The notes under the pieces: generated by a model
The model's input: the letters and a program-made list of their open reading frames with translations, nothing else
Databases searched by the model: none
What the model was told of the DNA's origin: nothing
Shown here: piece by piece, positions 8,760 to 16,925 of the stretch
Numbering within the stretch: the first letter of the stretch is position 1
Layout of the letters: every line of letters begins with the position of its first letter
Source: Helicobacter sp. MIT 05-5294
Lineage (GTDB): Bacteria; Campylobacterota; Campylobacteria; Campylobacterales; Helicobacteraceae
NCBI RefSeq assembly: GCF_000765675.1
Contig: NZ_JRPA02000019.1
Coordinates: forward strand, 1-34,736
DNA length: 34,736 nucleotides
Direction of reading: 5' to 3'
Made by a program: the position numbers and the translations under genes

Positions 8760-8790
8760 TTGACAAAAATTTATGTAATAATATCGTCAA
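8760..8790. promoter_or_regulatory. Divergent promoter region with TTGAC...GTCAA inverted repeat
   Basis: The 64-bp gap between the divergent 208-aa gene and the agmatine deiminase contains TTGAC at 8760-8764 and its inverted copy GTCAA at 8786-8790, separated by AT-rich sequence. Each half resembles a -35 element pointing outward in opposite directions, so it may hold overlapping promoters or a shared operator. The -10 elements are not clear. Confidence 0.3.
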
Positions 8791-8813
8791 TTTTTTTAAA
8801 AAGAGTATAGTAA

Positions 8814-9911
8814 ATGAAAAAATTTTTTGCAGAATGGGAAAAACAAGACGGAATCTTGTTGTCATTTCCTCATCAAAACTCCGATTGGCTACCTTATTTG
8901 GACGAAGTGCGTTCTACTTATTGTGAAATCATTTGTGCGATTTTGCAAGTAGAATCCTGTTTGTTAGTTTGTGATTATGCGAATCCCACTTATGAGTATA
9001 TCAAAAGTTATTTTGACAAAAAAAGTTGGAATCTAAATTTGTTGGATAATCTGTATCTGATAGAGATTCCAAGCAATGATACTTGGGCGCGGGATTTTGG
9101 CGGAATCACAATTGCCAAAAACCACCAAAATATCGTGCTAGATTTTGGCTTTAATGGTTGGGGTTTGAAGTTTGCTTCAAACTTTGATAACAAAATCACG
9201 CGCACATTAAGTGATCTTAAAATCCTAAAAAAAATCAAAACAGAAAATTTGATTTTGGAGGGCGGCAGCATAGAATCCAATGGTGATGGGCTTTTGCTTA
9301 CCAACACGCAATGCCTATTAGAGGGCAATCGCAATCCCTCATATTCCAAGCAACAACTTGCCAAAAAACTTAAAAAAACTCTAGGAATCCAAAAGATTCT
9401 ATGGCTAAATCACGGCTATCTTGCGGGTGATGATACCGATAGTCATATTGATACACTTGCGCGATTTGTGGGGAAAAATACTATTGCCTATGTGGAATGC
9501 ACAGACAAACAAGACGCGCATTACCCTGCCCTACTTGCGATGAAAAAGGAATTAAAAAATCTGCGGAATCTCCAAGATAAACCCTTTAAGCTTGTCGCAT
9601 TGCCTTTTGTCTCGGCTAAATACTATGATGAAGAGCGATTACCGGCGACTTATGCGAATTTTTTGTTTTTAAATGGTGCGATTTTGTTGCCAATTTACCA
9701 AGATTCTAACGACAATCTCGCTTTAGAGATGCTACAAAAGGCTTGTCCAAAGCACAAAGTGATTCCGATTGATTGTTCGGTTTTGATTCGCCAACACGGA
9801 AGTTTGCATTGCATTAGTATGCAATTCCCAAAAGGCACTTTAAACTTTAATGCGCTCAAAAATTTTTCTATCAAAAATCTTAAAAGCAAAGATTTTCCAA
9901 AGAATCCATAA
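8814..9911 (+). CDS. aguA: Agmatine deiminase (peptidyl-arginine deiminase family)
   Basis: A 365-aa enzyme of the guanidino-modifying superfamily that converts agmatine to N-carbamoylputrescine and ammonia, feeding putrescine synthesis; Helicobacter members act on agmatine. Family motifs: ILLSFPHQNSDW at the N-terminus, TWARDFGGI (substrate-binding Trp-Ala-Arg-Asp), LEGGSIESNG, NHGYLAGDDTDSHID with the catalytic His and Asp, and GSLHCISMQFP with the nucleophilic Cys at residue 333. There is no signal peptide. It is transcribed alone in the plus direction. The ATG is preceded only by a weak AAGAG site 10 bases upstream. Confidence 0.9.
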   Translation: MKKFFAEWEKQDGILLSFPHQNSDWLPYLDEVRSTYCEIICAILQVESCLLVCDYANPTYEYIKSYFDKKSWNLNLLDNLYLIEIPSNDTWARDFGGITIAKNHQNIVLDFGFNGWGLKFASNFDNKITRTLSDLKILKKIKTENLILEGGSIESNGDGLLLTNTQCLLEGNRNPSYSKQQLAKKLKKTLGIQKILWLNHGYLAGDDTDSHIDTLARFVGKNTIAYVECTDKQDAHYPALLAMKKELKNLRNLQDKPFKLVALPFVSAKYYDEERLPATYANFLFLNGAILLPIYQDSNDNLALEMLQKACPKHKVIPIDCSVLIRQHGSLHCISMQFPKGTLNFNALKNFSIKNLKSKDFPKNP

Positions 9912-9958
9912 AGTTACATTTAAGGATATTTTAGTAAAATTCCGCTTTATTTTTAAAA

Positions 9959-10043
9959 GCGGAAATGGCGAAACTGGCAGACGCACTAGACTTAGGATCT
10001 AGCGCCGCAAGGCATGGAGGTTCAAGTCCTCTTTTCCGCACCA
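9959..10043 (+). tRNA. tRNA-Leu (anticodon TAG)
   Basis: The acceptor stem is GCGGAAA pairing with TTTCCGC, followed by discriminator A and an encoded CCA. The anticodon arm CTAGA-CTTAGGA-TCTAG holds anticodon TAG at 9993-9995, reading CUA leucine codons. A long class II variable arm (CGCCGCAAGGCATGG region) precedes the T-arm GAGG-TTCAAGT-CCTC, as expected for leucine. Total length is 85 including CCA. It lies 47 bp after the agmatine deiminase gene. Confidence 0.97.
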
Positions 10044-10246
10044 CTTTTTTGAATCCACATTAAAAACCTACATTTTAGAATTCTCCTTAGAAGTTTTACA
10101 AAGTTTATTTAATTTAATTTTACGATTGTGTTTGCAATAAATGCGAGAGATTTTGCGAGAATTTCGCTTTATTATTCCTCATATTTGCTATTTTTTGTAT
10201 TTTTTATTAAAATACAAATTTCAATTTCAAAACAAAGGCTATCCAA

Positions 10247-11232
10247 ATGGAATCCCAAAACTCTCAAACGCTCCAAACCCTACAAAATTACTTGGAAGAG
10301 ATTATCGCACAAACCAAACAAAACAACTTACTCCAAAATCAAATCCTAATGTCCAATGTGATTGCGCATTCTAAAATCAACAAAAAGGACAAGCAAATTT
10401 TATTGCGCCTTTTGCAAGATAGAGATAGAAACTATATCCGCCTAAACGACAACGCACAAGTCTTTGATAGAATCCAAACATACCTTAAAGTCTTGCAACC
10501 TGCCAAAATAGCCAAGGATTCTTTAGTAAGAATCGGTGGCGCAAACGATGGAGGCTATGTGATGCTAAAAACTAAGCAAATTAATGGGGGGGGGGGGGCA
10601 AACCCTCTAAACAAAGCCTAAAAAGCCCCAAAGCAATTTCGCTAGGCGTTTCAGAGAGTTCGCCTTGGGATTTGAAAATGGCAGATTTTGGTTATCAAGT
10701 CATAGAATACGATGGAAGCATTGCGCACTCGCCCTACACGCACCCAAACATTACTTTTCATAAGAAATTCGTAGCTTCAAAAAATAGCGATTCCACAATC
10801 ACTTTAGAATCCTTACTCAATGAGAATCAACTAGAAGATTCTGCGGAAAATATTTTGCAAATTGACATTGAAAATGTAGAATGGGAAATGCTAGAGGGCA
10901 TTGATATTGGAATCTTGGCACGATATTTCACGCAAGTGATTTTTGAATTTCACGGCTGCAATCCCGAAGAAGAACAAGGATTCCAAAGAAGAATCACACA
11001 GCTAAAACGGCTCAATGAGCATTTCACGCCCATTCATTTGCATTTAAACAATCATGGCAAAATCTTTTATTCTAAAAGTTTGTTTTTTAGCACGAGCTTA
11101 GAAGTAAGCTATTGCAACAATAAAATAATGCACCATTTCAAAGCCAATCAAAAGCTAGAAAAAGGAATTCTGCAAAACTTAGATTCTCCCACTTGGGTTA
11201 GCAATCCAGAGATTCCAATTCGGTTCTTATGA
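10247..11232 (+). CDS. FkbM-family methyltransferase, phase-variable, currently out of frame
   Basis: From ATG 10247 (AAAGG eight bases upstream) the frame runs into a run of 13 G at 10586-10598 and then stops at 10619-10621. The rest of the protein continues in another frame to a stop at 11230-11232. Adding one G (14) or removing two (11) joins the halves into about 328 aa. The joined protein reads as a SAM-dependent FkbM-type methyltransferase: IGGANDGGYVMLK (SAM-binding region) before the tract; ISLGVSESSPWDLKMAD, YDGSI, LQIDIENVEWEML and IFEFHG after it. Relatives in Campylobacter and Helicobacter methylate surface glycans. At 13 G the cell would make only a truncated 124-aa product. Substrate unknown. 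Confidence 0.85.
10586..10598 (+). repeat. Poly-G tract (G13), contingency locus
   Basis: Thirteen consecutive G residues lie inside the methyltransferase coding sequence, where slipped-strand mispairing would change the frame. G11 and G14 give an open frame; G12 and G13 do not. This matches the known mechanism of phase variation at poly-G tracts in this bacterial group. Confidence 0.9.
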
Positions 11233-11277
11233 AGCCCAAGTATAATGCGTTGTTTTAATTTTCAAAGCTAAGTAGGC

Positions 11278-11352
11278 GTCATTGCAAGAATTGCGACTCT
11301 TAACAACCTGCCGTCATTACGAGACTTCACAGAAGTCGTGGCAATCCATAAT
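11278..11352. repeat. Dispersed palindromic intergenic repeat, copy D (partial)
   Basis: Two heads are seen in the same direction, GTCATTGCAAG at 11278 and GTCATTACGAG at 11312. The second is followed by the hairpin GACTTC-ACA-GAAGTC and then GTGGCAATCCATAATG. It looks like a single or decayed unit rather than the full inverted pair of the other copies. It lies between the convergent methyltransferase and fdhD. No clear terminator with a T-run was seen for either gene in 11233-11384. Confidence 0.5.
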
Positions 11353-11384
11353 GATAAACTCAAAGAAACTCTACTATGGAATCT

Positions 11385-12179
11385 TTAAGGTGTAATCCTG
11401 CCACTATGCGTATAAATATTCGCCCTATTCCCACGCGCGAAACCTATTAGCGTTACGCCTGTTTCTTGCGCAGCTTTGATGCCCATAAAAGTTGCGGCAG
11501 CTTTAGAAATCACAATAGGAATATTGTGCATTACCGCTTTAATCACCATTTCAAGCGATAATCTTCCGCTGACATAAAGAATCGCATTTTTGGTATCTAA
11601 CCCTTGCAGACGCGCCTTTCCCATCACTTTATCAATCGCATTATGTCGCCCAATATCTTCACAAATCAAAGTAGAATCCTGCAAAACCAACATTGCCTTA
11701 TGCACACAACCCGTTTTATCAAACAACTCACTAGGACTTTCAAAGAATCGCAAATGCGAAAAAATTTCACGGCACGAAATCTTAACATCAGATTCCACAA
11801 ACTTTTCTATAATATGCCCCTCCAAATTCCCCGCAACTCCGACACAACAGCCTGAAGTTAAGGTTTTCTCACGGAAAAGATTTTGGAGATTCTGCTCTAT
11901 AATCTCCGCTTCTATGGAAACAGACTTCCCATCTTTGGCAACTTCTAAATACCGAATCTGCGAAATATCTCTAATCACACCCTCACTTATCAAAAACCCA
12001 ACAATATGACAATCTTGCTCTTTTGGGATACTCATAACTGAAAGTAGCTTTTTACCATTGAGATAAAATGCAATCCGCTCTTCTGCAACCACACAATCTT
12101 CAATGGCGTTTAAAGATTCCCTCCCGAATCCTTCGGGAGAGATTTTTTCAATCTTCAATGCTTGATAATAGGATTCCAT
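11385..12179 (-). CDS. fdhD: Formate dehydrogenase accessory sulfurtransferase FdhD
   Basis: A 264-aa cytoplasmic protein required for active formate dehydrogenase. In Escherichia coli FdhD relays sulfur from IscS to the molybdenum cofactor of FdhF. Family motifs are the early GFLISEGVI, the central cysteine loop TLTSGCCVG at 106-114, KTGCVHKAML, CEDIGRHNAIDKV, and the late SGRLSLEMVIKA and FARGNRANIYT. The loop has adjacent C111-C112 rather than the CxxC of E. coli. The start ATG overlaps the fdhC stop by one base (TAATG), making it the last gene of the fdh operon. Confidence 0.93.
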   Translation of the reverse strand: MESYYQALKIEKISPEGFGRESLNAIEDCVVAEERIAFYLNGKKLLSVMSIPKEQDCHIVGFLISEGVIRDISQIRYLEVAKDGKSVSIEAEIIEQNLQNLFREKTLTSGCCVGVAGNLEGHIIEKFVESDVKISCREIFSHLRFFESPSELFDKTGCVHKAMLVLQDSTLICEDIGRHNAIDKVMGKARLQGLDTKNAILYVSGRLSLEMVIKAVMHNIPIVISKAAATFMGIKAAQETGVTLIGFARGNRANIYTHSGRITP

Positions 12180-13135
12180 TATGCCGCATTGAGTTCTTTA
12201 TAATAATAACTATGCAAAATCGCAATTTCCTCTTCGCCCATATGTCCGTCAATAATAGAGTGCAAAGCACCTTCAATCGCAAAGACAGCCATATAAATAT
12301 GTGTAATCAATAAAGCAATCACCAAGAATCCAATCACATTATGTGCTAATGCCATCATTCTTAAAGTGTTAATATCACTGAATTGGAAGAACATAAAAGC
12401 TCCAGAAATCACCATTGCAAACCCGCCAAGTGTGCAGACCCAAAACCACATTTTTTGCCCTGCGTTAAATTTCCCCGCAGGGATTGGCTTTTTCTCTTTG
12501 CTCAAGTATCCGCCCATAATCATCAGCCATTGAATATCGTATGCTTTAGGCAAAGCACTCTTTGCCCACATTAAAAACATCAAAACTCCAAAGACTGCGA
12601 AAAGTATCGTAGCGATTCCATGCACATCTCGCGCAAAACGCACGAATCCGCCTCCACCTAGCTTATCACCAAACACCATTACCAAACCTGTAAGGCATAG
12701 CATCACAAAAGGAATCGCAGCGCACCAATGCACGATAATATTGTAGCTAGAGAATACGCGAATCTTCTTGCCGTGATTGAATTTCTTTTGCCCAATAACC
12801 ATAAAATGCCCCAAGAAAGCCAAAGGAACTAAGATAATAAGAATCCCAAAAATCGTAGAGAAATAATGCCCTTGCAAGAGGGTAAAAATCTCTCCTAAGC
12901 CATACGAATTAGGAGAACCTACCCCCCAACTCTTAATCGCTTCCACTTCTGGACCGCCATAAAGCTTAGGATTCGCTCTATCGCTTGGCATAATCAAAGC
13001 ATTATTGCCCTCAATGACTTCTGCATATTGTTTGCCGTCTTTTTGTGGCACACTCGGATTTGCGGCGTAAGAGAGACTAACTCCCGCCACAACTAACATT
13101 AACATTAAGATTCTAAAGAATTTTGATAATCTCAT
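12179..13135 (-). CDS. fdhC: Formate dehydrogenase cytochrome b subunit FdhC
   Basis: The gamma subunit anchors the enzyme in the inner membrane and passes electrons from FdhB via heme b to menaquinone. I set the start at ATG 13135 because it follows a perfect AAGGAGG by 5 bases; a longer frame runs upstream into fdhB. The 318-aa protein begins with a signal-like MRLSKFFRILMLMLVV...SYAA, then a periplasmic stretch to about residue 85. Hydrophobic helices follow at about 95-115, 133-160, 180-205 and 230-285. Histidines that could ligate heme occur in IIVHWCAAIP, DVHGIATI, MALAHNVIG and LLITHIYM, as in the cytochrome b561-type FdnI/FdhC family. Confidence 0.92.
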   Translation of the reverse strand: MRLSKFFRILMLMLVVAGVSLSYAANPSVPQKDGKQYAEVIEGNNALIMPSDRANPKLYGGPEVEAIKSWGVGSPNSYGLGEIFTLLQGHYFSTIFGILIILVPLAFLGHFMVIGQKKFNHGKKIRVFSSYNIIVHWCAAIPFVMLCLTGLVMVFGDKLGGGGFVRFARDVHGIATILFAVFGVLMFLMWAKSALPKAYDIQWLMIMGGYLSKEKKPIPAGKFNAGQKMWFWVCTLGGFAMVISGAFMFFQFSDINTLRMMALAHNVIGFLVIALLITHIYMAVFAIEGALHSIIDGHMGEEEIAILHSYYYKELNAA

Positions 13136-13145
13136 AGAATCCTCC

Positions 13146-13775
13146 TTAGTCGCCATACGCCGTTTTCCACACATTAGGCACAGCATTAGGGATATTTTCT
13201 CCTCGCACGGTTGCACGATGTGTTATGATATTTGAGACTTCCTCGCTACTTCCTGCAAGTAAGGCTTTTGTAGAACACATACTCGCACACATCGGAACTT
13301 TACCCTCTGCGATTCTGTTTTGTCCATAGAGATGATATTCTGCCTCACTATTAGTTTCTTCTGGACCTCCTGCACAGAAAGTGCATTTATCCATTGCTCC
13401 GCGTGAGCCAAAAACACCATTTTTAGGGAATTGTGGCGCACCAAATGGACACGCATAAAGGCAATATCCGCAACCAATGCAAGTTTTTTTATCGTGCAAG
13501 ACGATTCCATCGGCACGAATATAAAAACAATCCACAGGACAAACTTGCGCACAAGGAGCGTCAGCGCAGTGCATACAAGCAATAGAAACCGCACTCTCTT
13601 TGCCGACAACGCCTTCATTCAGTATCACTACGCGTCTGCGATTCACGCCAACAGGCAAATGATGCGCTTCTTTACAAGCTACATCACAACCATGGCATTC
13701 AATACAACGATTCGTATCGCAATAAAACTTGATTCTTGAAAAATTTTCAAGATTTGTAGGAATTGTATTACTCAT
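13146..13775 (-). CDS. fdhB: Formate dehydrogenase iron-sulfur subunit FdhB
   Basis: A 209-aa beta subunit carrying electrons from FdhA to FdhC through four [4Fe-4S] clusters. Cysteine clusters visible: CDTNRCIECHGCDVACK near residue 19, CMHCADAPCAQVCP near 67, CIGCGYCLYACP near 97, and a late CTFC...CASMC pair. There is no Tat signal of its own, so export is presumably as a complex with Tat-tagged FdhA, as known for the family. The ATG has an AAGGAGT ribosome site. It sits 10 bp after fdhA, and its stop overlaps the fdhC Shine-Dalgarno region. Confidence 0.95.
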   Translation of the reverse strand: MSNTIPTNLENFSRIKFYCDTNRCIECHGCDVACKEAHHLPVGVNRRRVVILNEGVVGKESAVSIACMHCADAPCAQVCPVDCFYIRADGIVLHDKKTCIGCGYCLYACPFGAPQFPKNGVFGSRGAMDKCTFCAGGPEETNSEAEYHLYGQNRIAEGKVPMCASMCSTKALLAGSSEEVSNIITHRATVRGENIPNAVPNVWKTAYGD

Positions 13776-13785
13776 CTTTCACTCC

Positions 13786-16617
13786 TTATGCTTTTTCAAT
13801 GCGGCATAATCCGCATTTTGTTTCTGGACAAGCAGAGTTGTAATCAAATCCATAACTTGCAACCATACAAGCAGATTCACCAATCGCATAAGGTTTTGTG
13901 CCTTCAGGATACATATCAAGTCTTGATGTTCCTTGATCCATTCCCGAGAAGTTTTGTGGCAACCAAACGCTATTATAATCCACTCTTGTAGAGAGTTTTG
14001 CTGGAACTAAGATTCTAGTATCCATTGTGCCATAAATCCAAAGCATATCACCATTTTTAATATTCATCTCCGCAGCTTTATCGGGGTGAATTTCTACAAA
14101 CATTTCACCTTCAACCTCTGCCAAGTATTTCGCGCTTCTAGTTTCTGCACCTGTTCCCATATGAGCGACAAGTCTTCCGCTTAGCATATTAACCGGGAAC
14201 TCATCAACCCAATTTTTGTTTTCGCCAAGCTCTTTTTGTCGGCTTCTGTATTTGATATTCGCCCTAAAATGGTTTTTCTTATCAGGGAAACTTGGATATT
14301 TATCTACCAAATCCCCACGCACAGAATGTAAAGGCTCACGATGTAATGGAATCTTATCATACCAATTCCAAACATTTGCACGCGCTTTACCATTACCATA
14401 AGGACAAAGCCCCTGCTCTAATGCCTTTTCTACAAGGATATTATTTCCAAATCCCATCGCAAAGCTGACATTGCCGATTGCTTCTTTTTCGGATTCTGTG
14501 AGCTTAATGCCAAGAGATTCCGCATTTGCCGCACTTACAGGCGCGTGTCCGCCGGTGAATTTCGCATCAGGCAATGTTCTAGGAGTTAGCATACTGCCAC
14601 CACTTGGATTAGTAACGCCCCAATTCACACGGAATCCCATACCCCCGCGCATAACTGGAATGTTATCATTATACATTACAGGGGTTCCGGGGTGTTTATC
14701 ACTCCAACAAGGCCAAGGCAATCCATAGTAATCCCCTTTAAATGGACCTGTCCCCTCTAGGGTTACCTTATCAAACATATGCCAATTTTCTTGATGTGCT
14801 TTAAGTCTCTCTGGACTCATACCTTGCAAACCAATACTTCGGATACTTTGAGTAAGCTCCACAGTCGCATCTTCTGGCCATATAAACTTATCTCTCCCTT
14901 TGGATTTAGCAATATCATAAAGTCTTCTTTGATATTCTTCTAAGAATCCTAATCTTTCTGCCAATCCAAACAAAAACTCCTCATCAGGGCGACATTCAAA
15001 GAGAGGCTCCATTACTTTAGAACGCCATTGATAGCTACGATTTGTTGCCGCTACACTTCCGCTTGTTTCCATTTGTGAAGCCGCAGGTAAGCAGAATAGA
15101 TTGTCTTTTCTGTCTCCATAGATTGCCAAATCATTCACATAAGGGTCTACAAACACAACCAAATCCAATTTGTCCATTGCTTTGCGTTGCAAATCAAGCA
15201 AAGAAACCGTTGTCATACCTGAACCAATCACCACTAATGCGCGAAGCTTTGTTCCCGCATTATTTTCAGCATTTTCTTCATCTAATACACCAAACTTCCA
15301 AGTAGAATGCGCAAAGCCGGTTTTACCCATCATTTCTTTGTCTTTGAAACGAGAAACCATCCAATCATAATCTACTTTCCAATGGCGGCAGAAATGTCTC
15401 CAAGCTGGTTCGCCTAATCCATAATAGCCGGGCAAAGAATCCGCGAGATTCGTCATATCCGAAGCACCTTGCACATTATCGTGTCCTCTTAGGATATTCA
15501 CGCCTCCACCATTTTTACCAATATTACCTAAGAACATTTGCAAAATCGGCATAATTCTAGTATTGCTTGTGCCAACGGTATGTTGGGTTAACCCTTGATT
15601 CCAAATCAAGCTTGCAGGTTTTGCAGACGCCATTTCTTCAGCAATATGGCGAATCTCATCTGCTGGGATTCCACAAACATCTGCTGCCACTTCTGGTGTG
15701 AATTTCTTAGCTTCTTCCATAATCATTTCATAGCCATCAACTCTCTCTTTTAAGTATTTCTCATCGTAGAGTTTTTTTGCAATGATATGATTTAATAGCC
15801 CATAAGCAAAGGCAATATCTGTCCCACTTCGGATTCTGTGGAACTCATCGCATTTCGCTGCTGTCTTTGTAAATCTAGGATCAATGCACACGAGTTTCGC
15901 GCCTTTTTCTTTTGCACGTAAAATATGCACCATAGAAACAGGGTGATTTACCGCAGGATTCGCACCAATTACTAAAATATATTTAGAGAACTGCATATCG
16001 CCAAGGTGATTCGTCATACCACCATATCCAAATGTATTTGCCACACCGGCAACTGTTGGAGAGTGTCAAACGCGAGCGCAGTGATCTATATTGTTTGTCC
16101 CAAAGAATGCAGCAAATTTTCTAATGTAATAGCTTTGCTCATTAGAACATTTCGCACTGCCCAAAAACATTACTGCATCTGGTCCACTTTCTTCGCGAAT
16201 CTGTTTAAGTTGGGCTACAATTTTGTCCATTGCTTCATCGTATTTTAGTCTTGTCCATTTACCATTTTGTTTTTCTAATGGATAGCGCAATCTTGTTTCG
16301 CTTCTTGCTCTATCAATCAAGTCCGCTCCCTTGCAGCAATGCCCACCTTGTGAAATAGGGTGGTCTTGTGCCACTTCTTGACGAACCCAAACACCATCAA
16401 CCACTTCTGCAACCACTCCACAACCTACGGAACAATGGGTGCAAATAGTTTTCACTTTTTTGGATTGCGGATACCTTTCTTTCAACTCTTGTTGTGTCGC
16501 AGGACGCATAGTTTTTTGGGTATCTCCCAAAGCCATACTTGCACCTGCTAAACTTCCAAGAGCGGTCATTTTCAAAAACGCGCGTCTAGTGTTGCGTCTT
16601 TTGATTGTTTCGCTCAT
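13786..16617 (-). CDS. fdhA: Formate dehydrogenase catalytic subunit FdhA, selenocysteine-containing
   Basis: Periplasmic molybdenum/tungsten bis-MGD enzyme that oxidises formate to CO2. One frame of 943 residues is interrupted by a single UGA at 16066-16068, residue 184, in the context CARV-U-HSPTVAG. That is exactly the selenocysteine position of FdhF/FdnG-type enzymes, so I read it as Sec. The N-terminus has a Tat signal, RRAFLKM then a hydrophobic stretch. The [4Fe-4S] motif CTHCSVGC with a later C in GGHCCKG follows at about 58-95. Molybdopterin-binding segments continue to the C-terminus (LRGHDNVQGASDM, SGRLVAHMGTGAETRS, WLPQNFSGMDQG). Automatic annotation often splits it into 183-aa and roughly 750-aa pieces. 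Synthesis requires SelA, SelB and SelC, none of which lies in the window. Confidence 0.96.
16038..16052 (-). promoter_or_regulatory. SECIS-like stem-loop in fdhA mRNA
   Basis: Thirteen bases after the UGA the transcript can form UUGCC-GGUGU-GGCAA, a 5-bp stem with a 5-base loop beginning GGU. Aligned without gaps from the UGA, it matches the Escherichia coli fdhF element position for position around GUUGC..GGU..G, including the loop GGU contacted by SelB. The alignment is from memory of the E. coli sequence. Confidence 0.75.
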
Positions 16618-16630
16618 TTTTCACCTCACC

Positions 16631-16825
16631 TTATTTTGCAACAGAATAATATTCATTCCATTGTTTTGTTTTTTGATAAAGAATCTCTTGTTTTGGGGAT
16701 TTACCGCGAACGAGATTCTCACTTGTCCCTTTTTTACCACAGCCTGCAAGCATCGCACCTGCACCTGCAATAACCACAGAAGTTTTAGTGGCGTTTTTTA
16801 GAAATTCACGCCTGCTTTTCTCCAT
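16631..16825 (-). CDS. Small Tat-signal formate dehydrogenase-associated protein
   Basis: A 64-aa protein beginning MEKSRREFLKNATKT, a twin-arginine motif, followed by a hydrophobic core (VVIAGAGAMLAGCG) and a short charged tail ending KTKQWNEYYSVAK. The AGCG may be a lipobox-like or cleavage region. It belongs to the small proteins regularly encoded just ahead of fdhA in this bacterial group and described as a Tat-associated region protein of formate dehydrogenase. Its precise role is unknown; it may assist assembly or export. The ATG has AAGGAGT upstream and the gene ends 13 bp before fdhA. Confidence 0.85.
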   Translation of the reverse strand: MEKSRREFLKNATKTSVVIAGAGAMLAGCGKKGTSENLVRGKSPKQEILYQKTKQWNEYYSVAK

Positions 16826-16850
16826 GCTTACTCCTTATCTTTAAGATTGG

Positions 16851-16898
16851 GGATAATCCCACGAAGAACCTTGAGCAAGAATCTTCGTCGGATTATCC
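16851..16898 (-). promoter_or_regulatory. Long intercistronic hairpin between torD-like gene and Tat-peptide gene
   Basis: GGATAATCCCACGAAGA at 16851-16867 and TCTTCGTCGGATTATCC at 16882-16898 pair over 17 positions with a single mismatch, around a 14-base loop. It lies in the 100-bp gap inside the fdh operon, ending 26 bases upstream of the next ATG on the transcribed strand. No T-run follows, so it is not a standard terminator. A role in mRNA processing, stabilisation of the downstream fdhA message, or protein binding is possible but not shown. Confidence 0.7.
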
Positions 16899-16925
16899 AA
16901 ACTTATCAATTTTTATTTTCTAAAC

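Noticed and set aside
10128-10374. Two plus-strand ORFs of 73 and 77 aa before the methyltransferase
   Set aside because: They overlap each other and the methyltransferase start, lack good ribosome sites, and look like AT-rich noise.
10672-11232. An independent 186-aa gene starting at TTG 10672
   Set aside because: Its upstream frame stays open to the G tract and contains conserved methyltransferase sequence, so it is the second half of the phase-variable gene.
1-11352. CRISPR array or insertion sequence to explain the repeats
   Set aside because: The copies are far apart, irregularly spaced and inverted-paired, with no spacers, cas genes or transposase frame.
13223-13618. A 131-aa minus-strand ORF within fdhB
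   Set aside because: Alternative frame of fdhB; the fdhB frame has the iron-sulfur cysteines and a ribosome site.
13786-16044. A separate 752-aa molybdoenzyme gene starting after 16044, with a short independent gene upstream
   Set aside because: Both parts are one frame joined by a single UGA at the selenocysteine position, with a SECIS-like hairpin; there is no ribosome site before 16044.
16006-16801. Plus-strand ORFs opposite fdhA and the Tat-peptide gene
   Set aside because: They are antisense shadows of strongly conserved minus-strand genes.
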